This document shows positions 8,505-16,937 of a stretch of DNA of 64,000 bases, piece after piece. A program made the position numbers and the translations under genes. The DNA lies in assembly GCA_964623085.1 (NCBI GenBank), contig CAZUTO010000003.1:62001-126000 (forward strand), read 5' to 3'. This DNA comes from CAZUTO01 sp964623085. GTDB taxonomy: Bacteria; Pseudomonadota; Gammaproteobacteria; Pseudomonadales; GM7GCV1. Every line of letters starts with the position of its first letter. Positions within the stretch are counted from its first letter, which is position 1. The notes under the pieces were generated by a model. It did no database searches. It had not been told where the DNA came from and was given only the letters and a program-made list of their open reading frames with translations.

Positions 8505-10031
8505 CTAGACACTGGTAACGCGAAGTACTTCTTCAAGCGTGGTTTTACCATCGCGGACCATGTCATAGCCCTCTTCAACCATACTCTGGGTTTGCTCACG
8601 AATGCAGCGTTGCAAATCAATTTCACCGGCTTCGTCGTGAATAAGTTGCTGCATAGGCTCGTCAATCATCACCAGCTCAAACAAGCCGAGCCTGCCACCA
8701 TAACCAGTATGGTTGCATTGATCACAGCCATTGGGCGTGTATATCAAGTGAGTGGAATCAATGTTCAATGCTCGCTGAGTAAGTGCATCCGGCTCAGAGG
8801 GCACTTTACAGTGCTCACACAACCTCCGAACAAGCCGTTGCGCCATAACACCGCGCAAAGTCGAAGACAGCAAAAAACTATCCACGCCCAGATCTTGTAA
8901 TCGAGTCACTGCACCTGCAGCCGTATTGGTATGCAGAGTGGACAAGACTAAGTGGCCAGTAAGGCTTGCCTGTGTAGCGATCTCGGCGGTCTCCTTATCG
9001 CGAATTTCGCCGATCAGAATGACATCTGGGTCTTGCCGTAATATAGCTCGCAGGCCTCTTGCAAAGGTCATACCTGCACGCATATTAATTTGCGTTTGGC
9101 TTATACCTTGCAAGTCGTACTCAACAGGGTCTTCCACCGTCATAATATTGCGCTGTTGTTGATCCATTTGTTGCAGCGCGGCATATAGGGTGGTGGTTTT
9201 ACCCGACCCAGTGGGGCCGGTAACCAATATAATTCCATGCGGTCGATCGATGATATCTCCCAAGCGGGATTTAGTTTTTGGTGGCATCCCGAGCGCATCA
9301 ACAGTCAACTTACCCGCACTTTTGTCCAACAAACGCATAACGACACGCTCACCGTAACTGGATGGCATAGTCGATACTCGCAAATCCACATTACGCCCAC
9401 CCAGCTTCACTGACATCCGCCCGTCCTGCGGCAAACGCCGTTCGGCAATATCCAGCTTTGCCATCACTTTAATACGAGAAATAAGTAGCGGCGCAATATG
9501 AACTGATGGGCTAAGAACGGTGCGGAGTACACCGTCCAAACGAAATCTTATCCGTGCCTCATGTTCGTAAGGCTCGACATGGATATCAGAGGCCTTTTCT
9601 TTGAGCGATTCGGCCAACACTGCATTGAGCAAACGAATAATGGGGGCGTCATCGTCTTCGAGTAAATCGGCGTCCTCCAATTCCTCAGCGGCAGACTCCA
9701 GATCTACGAAATCCTGTATATCCTCCATTACTGCAGCGGATGAACCTGTTTGATTAGCATAAACCGTTCTCAGCCGCTCGGCGAAGTTCTCTTCATCAAC
9801 GCGCTCAATGGTCCTCAAACCAAACATTTTTTGCGCTTCAAGCACTGCCTGAACATCTGCATCAGGGCCTAACAGTAATGTCTCTGACTCCGCATCAAAG
9901 AGCACCTGCCGACTTCGAGCAAAATCGAAGGGAAGGAAAGAATCGTCTGCTTGGCTTTCCACCTCAACCGCCAAGTTCTCATCCGTATAGGCGTCTTGAT
10001 TCTCTTTTTCTATCATTGGTTCTTTATCCAC
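8505..10031 (-). CDS. gspE: Type II secretion ATPase GspE
   Basis: GspE is the hexameric ATPase that powers pseudopilus growth. Visible motifs are Walker A GPTGSGKTTT (about residues 270-279), an Asp/His-box region with IMTVEDPVEYDL, Walker B VILIGEIRD, and the four-cysteine zinc site CEHC...CDQC (about 404-440). The N-terminal N1E-like domain is acidic and weakly conserved. The frame opens with GTG at 10031; an ATG five codons later (10016) is an equally plausible start. It is the first gene of the 12-gene operon. Confidence 0.96.
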   Translation of the reverse strand: MDKEPMIEKENQDAYTDENLAVEVESQADDSFLPFDFARSRQVLFDAESETLLLGPDADVQAVLEAQKMFGLRTIERVDEENFAERLRTVYANQTGSSAAVMEDIQDFVDLESAAEELEDADLLEDDDAPIIRLLNAVLAESLKEKASDIHVEPYEHEARIRFRLDGVLRTVLSPSVHIAPLLISRIKVMAKLDIAERRLPQDGRMSVKLGGRNVDLRVSTMPSSYGERVVMRLLDKSAGKLTVDALGMPPKTKSRLGDIIDRPHGIILVTGPTGSGKTTTLYAALQQMDQQQRNIMTVEDPVEYDLQGISQTQINMRAGMTFARGLRAILRQDPDVILIGEIRDKETAEIATQASLTGHLVLSTLHTNTAAGAVTRLQDLGVDSFLLSSTLRGVMAQRLVRRLCEHCKVPSEPDALTQRALNIDSTHLIYTPNGCDQCNHTGYGGRLGLFELVMIDEPMQQLIHDEAGEIDLQRCIREQTQSMVEEGYDMVRDGKTTLEEVLRVTSV

Positions 10032-10079
10032 TTCGCCAAATTACCCTATCTCAGCTCATTTGCACTTTGATGGTGACTT

Positions 10080-10085
10080 ATTATA
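10080..10085 (-). promoter_or_regulatory. Predicted -10 element of the gsp operon promoter
   Basis: On the minus strand the sequence reads TATAAT, a perfect -10 box, about 50-65 bases upstream of the candidate gspE starts. No good -35 hexamer is present at 16-18 bases, so the promoter may need an activator. It is the only clear promoter seen for the operon; the genes inside it overlap or nearly touch. Confidence 0.5.
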
Positions 10086-10269
10086 GACAATCGAATCTGC
10101 ATTAAGAGCCCTAAAATCAAACACGCCATGACGATCAGTCTTATTGCTAGATTGTTACGACAAACCCTATATTAGCCTGTTATTCAGCATAGAACCTCAC
10201 TTTCAACCGCCAACCTTGCGTTCGTTCATAGTTTGGATCGCGATATCAGAACTTTTCTCCAGAAACCTC
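10086..10269. other. Gene-free stretch between gspE and the phasin promoter
   Basis: Together with the promoter regions on both sides this is the only gene-free interval of more than 300 bases (10032-10368). No open frame with a ribosome binding site, no tRNA and no terminator-like hairpin was seen in this part. Confidence 0.5.
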
Positions 10270-10292
10270 TTTTTTGTGCAGCACACAAAAAA
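10270..10292. repeat. Inverted repeat upstream of the phasin promoter
   Basis: TTTTTTGTG and CACAAAAAA form perfect 9-base arms around CAGCA. The inner part also contains TGTGC-A-GCACA, a tight palindrome. A 10-base part of the left side (TTTTTGTGCA, 10271-10280) recurs at 10305-10314, between the -35 and -10 boxes of the phasin promoter. This looks like a two-site operator, but the regulator is not known. PhaR-type regulators of polyhydroxybutyrate genes prefer TGC/GCA-rich sites, which makes them one candidate. Confidence 0.5.
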
Positions 10293-10296
10293 ATGC

Positions 10297-10326
10297 TTGA
10301 CAACTTTTTGTGCACTGCATTAAAAT
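10297..10326 (+). promoter_or_regulatory. Sigma-70 promoter of the phasin gene
   Basis: A consensus -35 TTGACA (10297-10302) is followed after 18 bases by TAAAAT (10321-10326). The predicted transcript starts near 10333, about 36 bases before the chosen phasin start. The repeat TTTTTGTGCA lies inside the spacer, so a protein bound there would block polymerase. Confidence 0.65.
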
Positions 10327-10368
10327 TCAATCCACAGACACTGTATGAAAATTCTGGAGAGCAAATTC

Positions 10369-10893
10369 ATGCAACAACAAATGTTTTCAAGCTTTAACCA
10401 ATACGGCAAAAACGCGATCGAATCTACGAAAGAGTTAGTTGCCATCAATAACCGTTTGATGAAAAAAGTATTAGACAATCAAATTGCGCTCACCAATACA
10501 GTTGTTGGAAATAGCATTAAGGATGTTGACGCCTCTGCGACAAAAGATCCAAAAGCCTTTATTCAATACCAAAGCTCTCTTATCGAAGAGTATTCAGAAA
10601 TTTTTCGGAGCCAAGCTGAAGTAAACACTAAAGTGTTTCAGGAAGCTGGCGAAGAAATAAAGACATGGTATGAAAATAGTATCAACACAGCTAACTCAGC
10701 AGTTAAAAAAGCAACGGTTACTCCAATCGCATCTAAAGCTGCTGCAAAGTCAGCAAAGAAAACCGCGGTGAAGTCGGCAAAGAAACCAGCGACGAAAAAA
10801 GCCGCTGCAAAGCCAGCGAAGAAAGCAGTGGCGAAGAAAGCGACTGCGAAACCTGCGAAAAAAGTAGCCACCAAAAAATCGGCAGCTGCTTAA
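10369..10893 (+). CDS. Phasin family protein with Lys/Ala-rich tail
   Basis: The N-terminal roughly 110 residues match the phasin family: amphipathic helices without a signal peptide (MFSSFNQYGKNAIESTKELV, then YSEIFRSQAEVNTKVFQEAGEEI). Phasins coat polyhydroxyalkanoate granules. The last roughly 50 residues are almost only Lys, Ala, Pro, Thr and Ser in AKPAKKA-type repeats, like a histone H1 tail; in Pseudomonas PhaF a similar tail binds DNA and helps share granules between daughter cells. The ATG at 10369 has GGAGAG seven bases upstream; an earlier in-frame ATG at 10345 lacks one. No phaA, phaB or phaC gene is in the window, so granule synthesis must be encoded elsewhere. Confidence 0.85.
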   Translation: MQQQMFSSFNQYGKNAIESTKELVAINNRLMKKVLDNQIALTNTVVGNSIKDVDASATKDPKAFIQYQSSLIEEYSEIFRSQAEVNTKVFQEAGEEIKTWYENSINTANSAVKKATVTPIASKAAAKSAKKTAVKSAKKPATKKAAAKPAKKAVAKKATAKPAKKVATKKSAAA

Positions 10894-10947
10894 GAACCAA
10901 ACCCCTCTAGAGTATATTCATACCCCCTTTGAATTTTACTCTTTTTT

Positions 10948-10976
10948 AGCCCGCAAACACTTGCGGGCTTTTTTTT
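10948..10976 (+). terminator. Rho-independent terminator after the phasin gene
   Basis: A 9-base-pair stem AGCCCGCAA/TTGCGGGCT with a four-base loop is followed directly by a run of T. It ends the single-gene phasin transcript. Confidence 0.93.
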
Positions 10977-11087
10977 GACTAAAGAACGTAAAACTGTTTT
11001 TTTCCAAGCATCAGAAAGATGCCAAGGTATAGTTTTTAACCGATAGGTATTACACTTGGCGCCGCATTTGACCGGCGGATACTCCTC

Positions 11088-12419
11088 ATGACATCAAGCG
11101 CATCTACACTGTTGCAAGCGCTCGACACTGGCACGCTCGCTACCGTTCGTGTCATGTTAAAAGGTCTGAGCGCCGGAGAAATCGCCCACGTACTAGAGTC
11201 CTGTCCGCCCAGGGAACGCAGTATTCTCTGGGAAATCATTGATACCAATATCGAAAGTGAGGTTCTACAGAAACTCAACGAAGATGTGCGCGCAGGTATC
11301 GTCGCAAAACTAGATACATCCGAAGTCGCTGCGATTACCGAAGGCTGGGATGTAGACGACATTGCCGACATTCTTCAACAACTCCCCAACCGCGTGACCG
11401 GGGAAATACTCGATCTTATGAGTCTGCAAGATAGGCAACGCGTAGAGACTGTACTGACCTACGACGAAGATAGTGCGGGTGGACTTATGAACACCGACAC
11501 TATAACTGTGCGTGCCGATATTACGGCGGAAGTCGCGTTACGCTACCTGCGTCGCCACGAAGAGCTACCAAAGATTACCGATAGTCTATTTGTCGTTTCT
11601 AGGGACGACTTATATATCGGCAAGTTGTATTTACGCAAACTGCTCACCGCCAGCCTATCCACACCTGTATACCAAATTATGGATACTGAAGCGGATGCAA
11701 TTACGGCGGACACACCCGATTCAGACGTTGCCCTGTTGTTTGAGAGAAATGACTGGGTATCTGCCGCCGTTGTTGATGAACACCAACGCATGCTCGGCCG
11801 AATCACCATTGATGATGTTGTTGATGTTATTCGCGAAGACGCTGACCATTCATTGATGGTCATGGCTGGTCTCGCCGAAGACGAGGATACCTTCACCTCC
11901 GTAACTAGGGCGGCCCCTCGCCGGGCACTTTGGCTTGGCATCAACCTTCTTACCGCCCTCGCGGCCTCGGCTGTTATAGGGCAGTTTCAAGACACGCTAG
12001 ACAAAGTCATTGCGCTAGCAGTACTTATGCCGGTGGTAGCTAGTATGGGTGGTGTTGCAGGCACTCAGACGCTCACTGTTGTAATTCGTGGTATTGCCCT
12101 TGGACATATCCAAAGAAACAACATGCGCTGGTTGATTAGTCGTGAATTCCTACTTGGCGCACTCAATGGCTTGCTGTGGGCCGCAGTGGTAGCTATTGTC
12201 GCCGGACTTTGGTTTGATGACTTGCGGATCTCTGCCATCATAGCGGCGGCGATGGTGATCAATCTGCTTGTCGCTGCGCTGGCAGGCGTACTTCTACCCA
12301 TCAGCCTCAAACTGCTGAAAATAGACCCAGCGCTCGCTGGTGGCGTCGCCCTGACCACCATCACCGATATCGTCGGATTTCTCTCTTTCCTTGGCTTAGC
12401 AACTATTTTTTATGGTTAG
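11088..12419 (+). CDS. mgtE: Magnesium transporter MgtE
   Basis: MgtE is a dimeric Mg2+ channel gated by intracellular magnesium. The 443-residue product has the helical superhelix N-domain (about residues 1-125), a pair of CBS domains (about 130-255; YDEDSAGGLMNTD at the boundary is a family signature) and five membrane helices in the C-terminal part, including the pore segment with PVVASMGGVAGTQTL. The gene overlaps darP by eight bases. The leader between the phasin terminator and the ATG is only about 110 bases; short inverted repeats there (GCCAAG/CTTGGC) may structure the RNA, but nothing resembling an M-box riboswitch was seen. Confidence 0.95.
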   Translation: MTSSASTLLQALDTGTLATVRVMLKGLSAGEIAHVLESCPPRERSILWEIIDTNIESEVLQKLNEDVRAGIVAKLDTSEVAAITEGWDVDDIADILQQLPNRVTGEILDLMSLQDRQRVETVLTYDEDSAGGLMNTDTITVRADITAEVALRYLRRHEELPKITDSLFVVSRDDLYIGKLYLRKLLTASLSTPVYQIMDTEADAITADTPDSDVALLFERNDWVSAAVVDEHQRMLGRITIDDVVDVIREDADHSLMVMAGLAEDEDTFTSVTRAAPRRALWLGINLLTALAASAVIGQFQDTLDKVIALAVLMPVVASMGGVAGTQTLTVVIRGIALGHIQRNNMRWLISREFLLGALNGLLWAAVVAIVAGLWFDDLRISAIIAAAMVINLLVAALAGVLLPISLKLLKIDPALAGGVALTTITDIVGFLSFLGLATIFYG

Positions 12420-12963
12420 ACCCCCACAAGATCAACCTTTCGGCGAGGAAAACGATTCAGGTTCTCCCACTGAAGAGGGCTTACCATCCAAGTCGGCGTT
12501 AAAGCGTCAGATGTCAGAGCTGCAAGCTCTCTGCGATACCATCAGCAAGCTCAAGCAAGATGAAATTGTGAACTTTGGCTTACCCGATTCACTAGAGGAA
12601 AGTTTGATCACTGCCGGCAGGCTGAAATCTAGCAATGCCAGAAACCGACAATTGCGCCATGCCAGCAAAGTGCTAAGTAGCTGTGGCGAGGTGCTGGTAA
12701 CACAACTAAAAAATCACTTCGAAGACCAGCACAAACAAGCGCTAACCAATACTAGGCGCCACAAACTTATCGAAGCCTGGCGCGATAAAATCATGGAGAA
12801 CCCAGACGAGCAGATCAATGCACTGGTAAAAGAATTCCCAGATACTGACAGGAAAGAAATCCGTACTCTTGCGCGCTTAGCAGCCAAAGAGAAAAGCTTA
12901 GAAAAGAAAACTGAACAACAACGCAAACTGTTTCGCTATCTCCGAGACAATGTCATCATATAG
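12412..12963 (+). CDS. darP: Ribosome biogenesis factor DarP (YjgA, DUF615)
   Basis: The 183-residue protein matches the YjgA/DUF615 family: SKSALKRQMSELQALCDTI near the N-terminus, then a conserved HASKVLSSCGE-like core and a C-terminal KLFRYLRD. In E. coli the protein assists late assembly of the 50S subunit. It is cytoplasmic, helical and highly charged. The ATG lies inside the end of mgtE, so the two genes are likely co-transcribed and translationally coupled. Confidence 0.9.
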   Translation: MVRPPQDQPFGEENDSGSPTEEGLPSKSALKRQMSELQALCDTISKLKQDEIVNFGLPDSLEESLITAGRLKSSNARNRQLRHASKVLSSCGEVLVTQLKNHFEDQHKQALTNTRRHKLIEAWRDKIMENPDEQINALVKEFPDTDRKEIRTLARLAAKEKSLEKKTEQQRKLFRYLRDNVII

Positions 12964-12983
12964 CGGACTTGCAGTGAACTCGG

Positions 12984-15900
12984 CTACTGCTCTTGGACAG
13001 TTGCATCAAACACTCTATCAGTTCGAATTTCCGGATCTTCTAACGGACCCGTGACCTGATAACTAACACTAGACAAGTTATCTAGCTGGTCATCAAATAT
13101 TTTACTGACTGCCCACACTCCCAAAGCGGCCGGCAATCCGCCTGCTAAAGCAGCGATCCAAGCCATATTTTGGCGAGCCGGCAAAGTCACCACAAGCTGG
13201 GCATCAACTTCGTTCTGTTCGAGATCAACAGCACCATCAATAAGTAGTCGGCCAGAAGGGAGGCCAACGATAACTGGTGTAAGTGTATTCACTACATTTT
13301 GATTGATGGTGAAATCACCGCCAAAATCGTCATAAGGCGTGCCATCCGAAGCGATATCGGAAAAATCCAAGCGAAGGCGACGTAACCAGGTCCGAATATT
13401 GACAAGGCTGATTAGACGCACAACGCCTGCGCCTACTCCACTGGCCTGAGCTTGAAACTTGCCATCTTCTAATTCCACACCGAGAATGCCAGAAATAGGT
13501 GATGAGCGAAGTTTATGCGGTGCCTCATTCCAGTTTACAGAAGCGTAAAAATTCCCTTTCTCACTAGTCAGTGGAGGCTCCATACCCGCCAAGGTAAAAA
13601 TATCGGAAACGTCTTCAAAATTAAGATCGACGCTCAATGCAGAATATTGCCCCTCATCACTATACGCCCAATAGAGTGACGAAGCGCCGCTCGCCCCACA
13701 ATCGAGAGTCCGATATTGGCATTGGATGTTTTCGATGTTCAAGCCCTGTTGTGAAGGACGCAATTCAGCACTCCAAGTCCCTCGACTTTCGCCATTGAGT
13801 ATTAGATTCTCTATAGCAACATCTGTTACAGGGACGATGCGAGGATCAAATGCACTCGTCACATTCGCATAGGGCGTTTCTTGAAGGAACCCTTGCAAAG
13901 CATCAACATCGAGTTCCTTGAGTCGGAGAGCAGGAACAACACCCGCCTCATAAGGATGCGTGTAATCGCCATCAACAACCTCATTGGAAAATCCACAAAG
14001 CCACCCAATATCATCGCTAGTCAACCCTAGCTCAAGCTCTTCGTATGTTTCTTCCTTGTAGACCAATTGCCTCGCACTTAACAATAGATCAGGTTTTAAC
14101 CCTAACAGCTGGCCTTCATTCGACTCTACTTGAGATTGCTGCGCGTGCTCATCTTCTGACGACGCACCCGAATGCACTGAATTGCCAGTCCGGCTCGACA
14201 TAAAAGCCAACCACTGATCTAGGTCTGTTTTTTCCTGATACACACGACCGATAAACATGCCCGGCTGATGACTAGGCGTATTGCGATTAAACGAAAGTAC
14301 CGCTGATTCATACCTGCCCTTCGGTAAAGTTCCATTTTGAGGTTTTCTTAGCCCTAAAGTTAATCCCTTAGACCATTCAATATGAACATCTAACTCGTCC
14401 GTACTTTCGATAACAACCCTCAGTTCGGTCTCTTCATCTGTGCGCTTTGACAAATCACCTGGCAAGGTAGACTGCACTCCGACCATATCTGTTAAAAATA
14501 GATAACGATTAGGCTTGCCCGATTCTCGCTCAGTATTAACCTGCAATAGAACCTCGACTTCGGTCTTACCAGAAAAACCATTTGTCGATGGCAGATTCAA
14601 CCAATCTGTAAGCGAGTCAATGGATACATCCCCATTCGCAAACAAATTCAACGAGCCTATTTCTTTCTCTTCACGAATAGACAATGTAAAAGGTTCGTTC
14701 CATAAGGATACTGAAATATCCTCTGCGGCTAGCCCATTCTCGCTGTATGTAAGCGTTCCATTCAAATCATCAAATTGAATATTCTGATCCAGCAGAGCTA
14801 AGTGGTTATTTTTTAGCTCAAGTGACAAGTCCATATCAATTTCTTCAATAGCCAACTCTTTCCTTAAAGGCGTAGCCAAGCTAAGTTGGAATTGCGCATC
14901 GCCTTGCACATCCAATTGATCAAAGCTACCGCCCGAGCTATTGCCAAGATCAGTTTCGCGCACAACATCTATTAGCGCTTTAGTTTCACCTAGCCCAGCA
15001 AGTGAAAGATCTAATTTTAATCCTGTCGTCGATGCATTGACCCCGATATCAACATCCTGAAGTTCAACACCCGCCAAATTGGCCGAGTCAGATTGAACAT
15101 TGACAAGCCGATTGGACACTTTAATCTCGGAATCCATCTCAGTCACTTTCGGCCAACTTTCAAGAAACCTAGTGCTGCCTTGTTCCACATCAAGTCTTAA
15201 CTGAATACTACGAAAATCTCGATACTCTCGTTTTACTTTGCCACGGTAAACTACAGAACCATTTGATATTTGACCGTCGATATCAGCGTCAGCCAACCAA
15301 TTCTTAAGTAATTCACTTGTCCGAATCGGCATATATTTCGACCAATTCCGTCCGTCAACATTTTGCATTCCCAATACTAAGTCTAGGTTTACACCTTCCT
15401 CTCGCGGCTTAAGGCCCGTCTCAACAAGAAACGCAGCTGTTATCAAACCGTCTGGCGCATTCGCAGATATATCCTTTCCAGATATATAGACTAGATCATT
15501 ATCCCGATCCACCTGCCAACCAAGCTCAGCCTCGACCGACCCATGGTCTAACCAGTCATCAAATAGCGTTGGGTAATGCAAACTCAAGCTTTCGGATGCG
15601 ATCATCAAACTGCCATCAAATGCTGTAGCAGCAACATGTCCACTCAAATTTCTTACTGCTGGCGCATTTAAGTAATAACCCACATCAACAGAGTTCAGAT
15701 CAGCAGAAATAGCCATTGTCTCTATGGGCGCACCACTATCTAGATTAAGTTCCAAGTTTTCTACTTGACCCGTCAAGTCTAGATCTGTGAGGATAGTGGT
15801 CAATTTTTCGGGCAATGCGTAGAGATCAGTTGCCCTTTTAGTTAGCTCTTCAAGATCCAACGTCTGCATCTGCAGACTGTATAGAGCGGAAACATCACCG

Positions 15901-16904
15901 CGCCGCCTTGTCAGGCGAAAATCACTAAGTGGCCATTCCTCGCTAGCCGCAAAAAAATCAGGTTGAATAAAGTCTAACGCCAGCTCGTCTTCGAAATAGA
16001 AGAGATGCCCTGATATATCGGATTGAAAATGAAGATCTTCCAGTCCTTCCGCGAAGATCTGACCGGGCATATCACTTATTTCTATATAACCCTGAAACTC
16101 TGCTCTGGAACCGGAATGGATGTTCGCCCAAACCTCACCACTAATACCCGGCTTTTTATCTATGACAACCGACGTATCTGAATAACGATCAAGTAACGAA
16201 GAAAAAACATCGCCAAGATCGCTGCCATTAAAGTGAGTGTACGCAAGACCATCCAAGTCCACGAACCGATTTGCGATACCGGTAAGTTCAACCACTAGCT
16301 CAAGCTGATTAGCCGCATCGTCAAGCTCTGCAGTGGCAACGAGACGATGAAATCCAAGACTATTTTCAATCTCCGCGCTTTCCAATTGCATACTGAATTC
16401 GGCGCCCGAGTAAAACTCTATGCGTGTGTTGATATCCGTCAGCGAGATGCGCCTGCTCCCAAGAAGCATCTTTTCCAAGCTGGTTGCTTGCGAGCCATCA
16501 GATGCCGCCAAATCAATACCAGCGATCTGCCAGCCGCCACCCGCCTGCTCTTGAATCAACATCTCCACACCACTCAAACGAAGCTCTTGCCAAGAAAGTG
16601 ATAGCGTCAAAAGACTTTGTAGTATGTTTGGCTCAGCGACTACTTCCTCGACACGTATGGCCGACTCATCTTTACCAACTTCGAGCTGGCTAACAAACAG
16701 CTGCGGATGCGGACTCAACCACCGAGTCGCCTCTACATTAGCTTCTACAGGCACACCAAGTGTTTGGCTCGCCCAGTTCTTTATTTGATCGTCAAATAAC
16801 AAAAGTCCTCTGAATGCCACACTTAGCAGTAAGAGTACCAATGCCAGCAAAATTAAGCCCCAGCAAAGCATCCGGTAGCATAGTGTGCCCAGCAGTTGTT
16901 TCAT
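12984..16904 (-). CDS. yhdP: YhdP family AsmA-like envelope protein
   Basis: At 1306 residues this is a full-length YhdP protein. It has one N-terminal membrane segment (about residues 10-33) and a very long periplasmic beta-rich body with the DUF3971 region in the middle and the AsmA-like C-terminal part (PSGRLLIDGAVDLEQNEVDAQLVV is typical). YhdP, TamB and YdbH are proposed bridges that carry phospholipids from the inner to the outer membrane. It ends the mreB-C-D-maf-rng-yhdP gene set, which is also found in this order in Pseudomonas. The rng stop is 33 bases upstream of its ATG. Confidence 0.92.
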   Translation of the reverse strand: MKQLLGTLCYRMLCWGLILLALVLLLLSVAFRGLLLFDDQIKNWASQTLGVPVEANVEATRWLSPHPQLFVSQLEVGKDESAIRVEEVVAEPNILQSLLTLSLSWQELRLSGVEMLIQEQAGGGWQIAGIDLAASDGSQATSLEKMLLGSRRISLTDINTRIEFYSGAEFSMQLESAEIENSLGFHRLVATAELDDAANQLELVVELTGIANRFVDLDGLAYTHFNGSDLGDVFSSLLDRYSDTSVVIDKKPGISGEVWANIHSGSRAEFQGYIEISDMPGQIFAEGLEDLHFQSDISGHLFYFEDELALDFIQPDFFAASEEWPLSDFRLTRRRGDVSALYSLQMQTLDLEELTKRATDLYALPEKLTTILTDLDLTGQVENLELNLDSGAPIETMAISADLNSVDVGYYLNAPAVRNLSGHVAATAFDGSLMIASESLSLHYPTLFDDWLDHGSVEAELGWQVDRDNDLVYISGKDISANAPDGLITAAFLVETGLKPREEGVNLDLVLGMQNVDGRNWSKYMPIRTSELLKNWLADADIDGQISNGSVVYRGKVKREYRDFRSIQLRLDVEQGSTRFLESWPKVTEMDSEIKVSNRLVNVQSDSANLAGVELQDVDIGVNASTTGLKLDLSLAGLGETKALIDVVRETDLGNSSGGSFDQLDVQGDAQFQLSLATPLRKELAIEEIDMDLSLELKNNHLALLDQNIQFDDLNGTLTYSENGLAAEDISVSLWNEPFTLSIREEKEIGSLNLFANGDVSIDSLTDWLNLPSTNGFSGKTEVEVLLQVNTERESGKPNRYLFLTDMVGVQSTLPGDLSKRTDEETELRVVIESTDELDVHIEWSKGLTLGLRKPQNGTLPKGRYESAVLSFNRNTPSHQPGMFIGRVYQEKTDLDQWLAFMSSRTGNSVHSGASSEDEHAQQSQVESNEGQLLGLKPDLLLSARQLVYKEETYEELELGLTSDDIGWLCGFSNEVVDGDYTHPYEAGVVPALRLKELDVDALQGFLQETPYANVTSAFDPRIVPVTDVAIENLILNGESRGTWSAELRPSQQGLNIENIQCQYRTLDCGASGASSLYWAYSDEGQYSALSVDLNFEDVSDIFTLAGMEPPLTSEKGNFYASVNWNEAPHKLRSSPISGILGVELEDGKFQAQASGVGAGVVRLISLVNIRTWLRRLRLDFSDIASDGTPYDDFGGDFTINQNVVNTLTPVIVGLPSGRLLIDGAVDLEQNEVDAQLVVTLPARQNMAWIAALAGGLPAALGVWAVSKIFDDQLDNLSSVSYQVTGPLEDPEIRTDRVFDATVQEQ

Positions 16905-16937
16905 GCCTCACACCACCATGTACACAGAATAAAACCT

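Noticed and set aside
10638..10874. Antisense frame of 78 residues rich in Phe and Ala
   Set aside because: It is the mirror of the Lys/Ala codons of the phasin tail; no ribosome binding site and no independent support.
10981..11087. Magnesium riboswitch before mgtE
   Set aside because: Only about 110 bases are available and no M-box features are visible; short inverted repeats alone are not enough.
12065..12364. Open frame on the minus strand inside mgtE
   Set aside because: Shadow of a well-supported transporter gene; composition is an artefact of its codon pattern.
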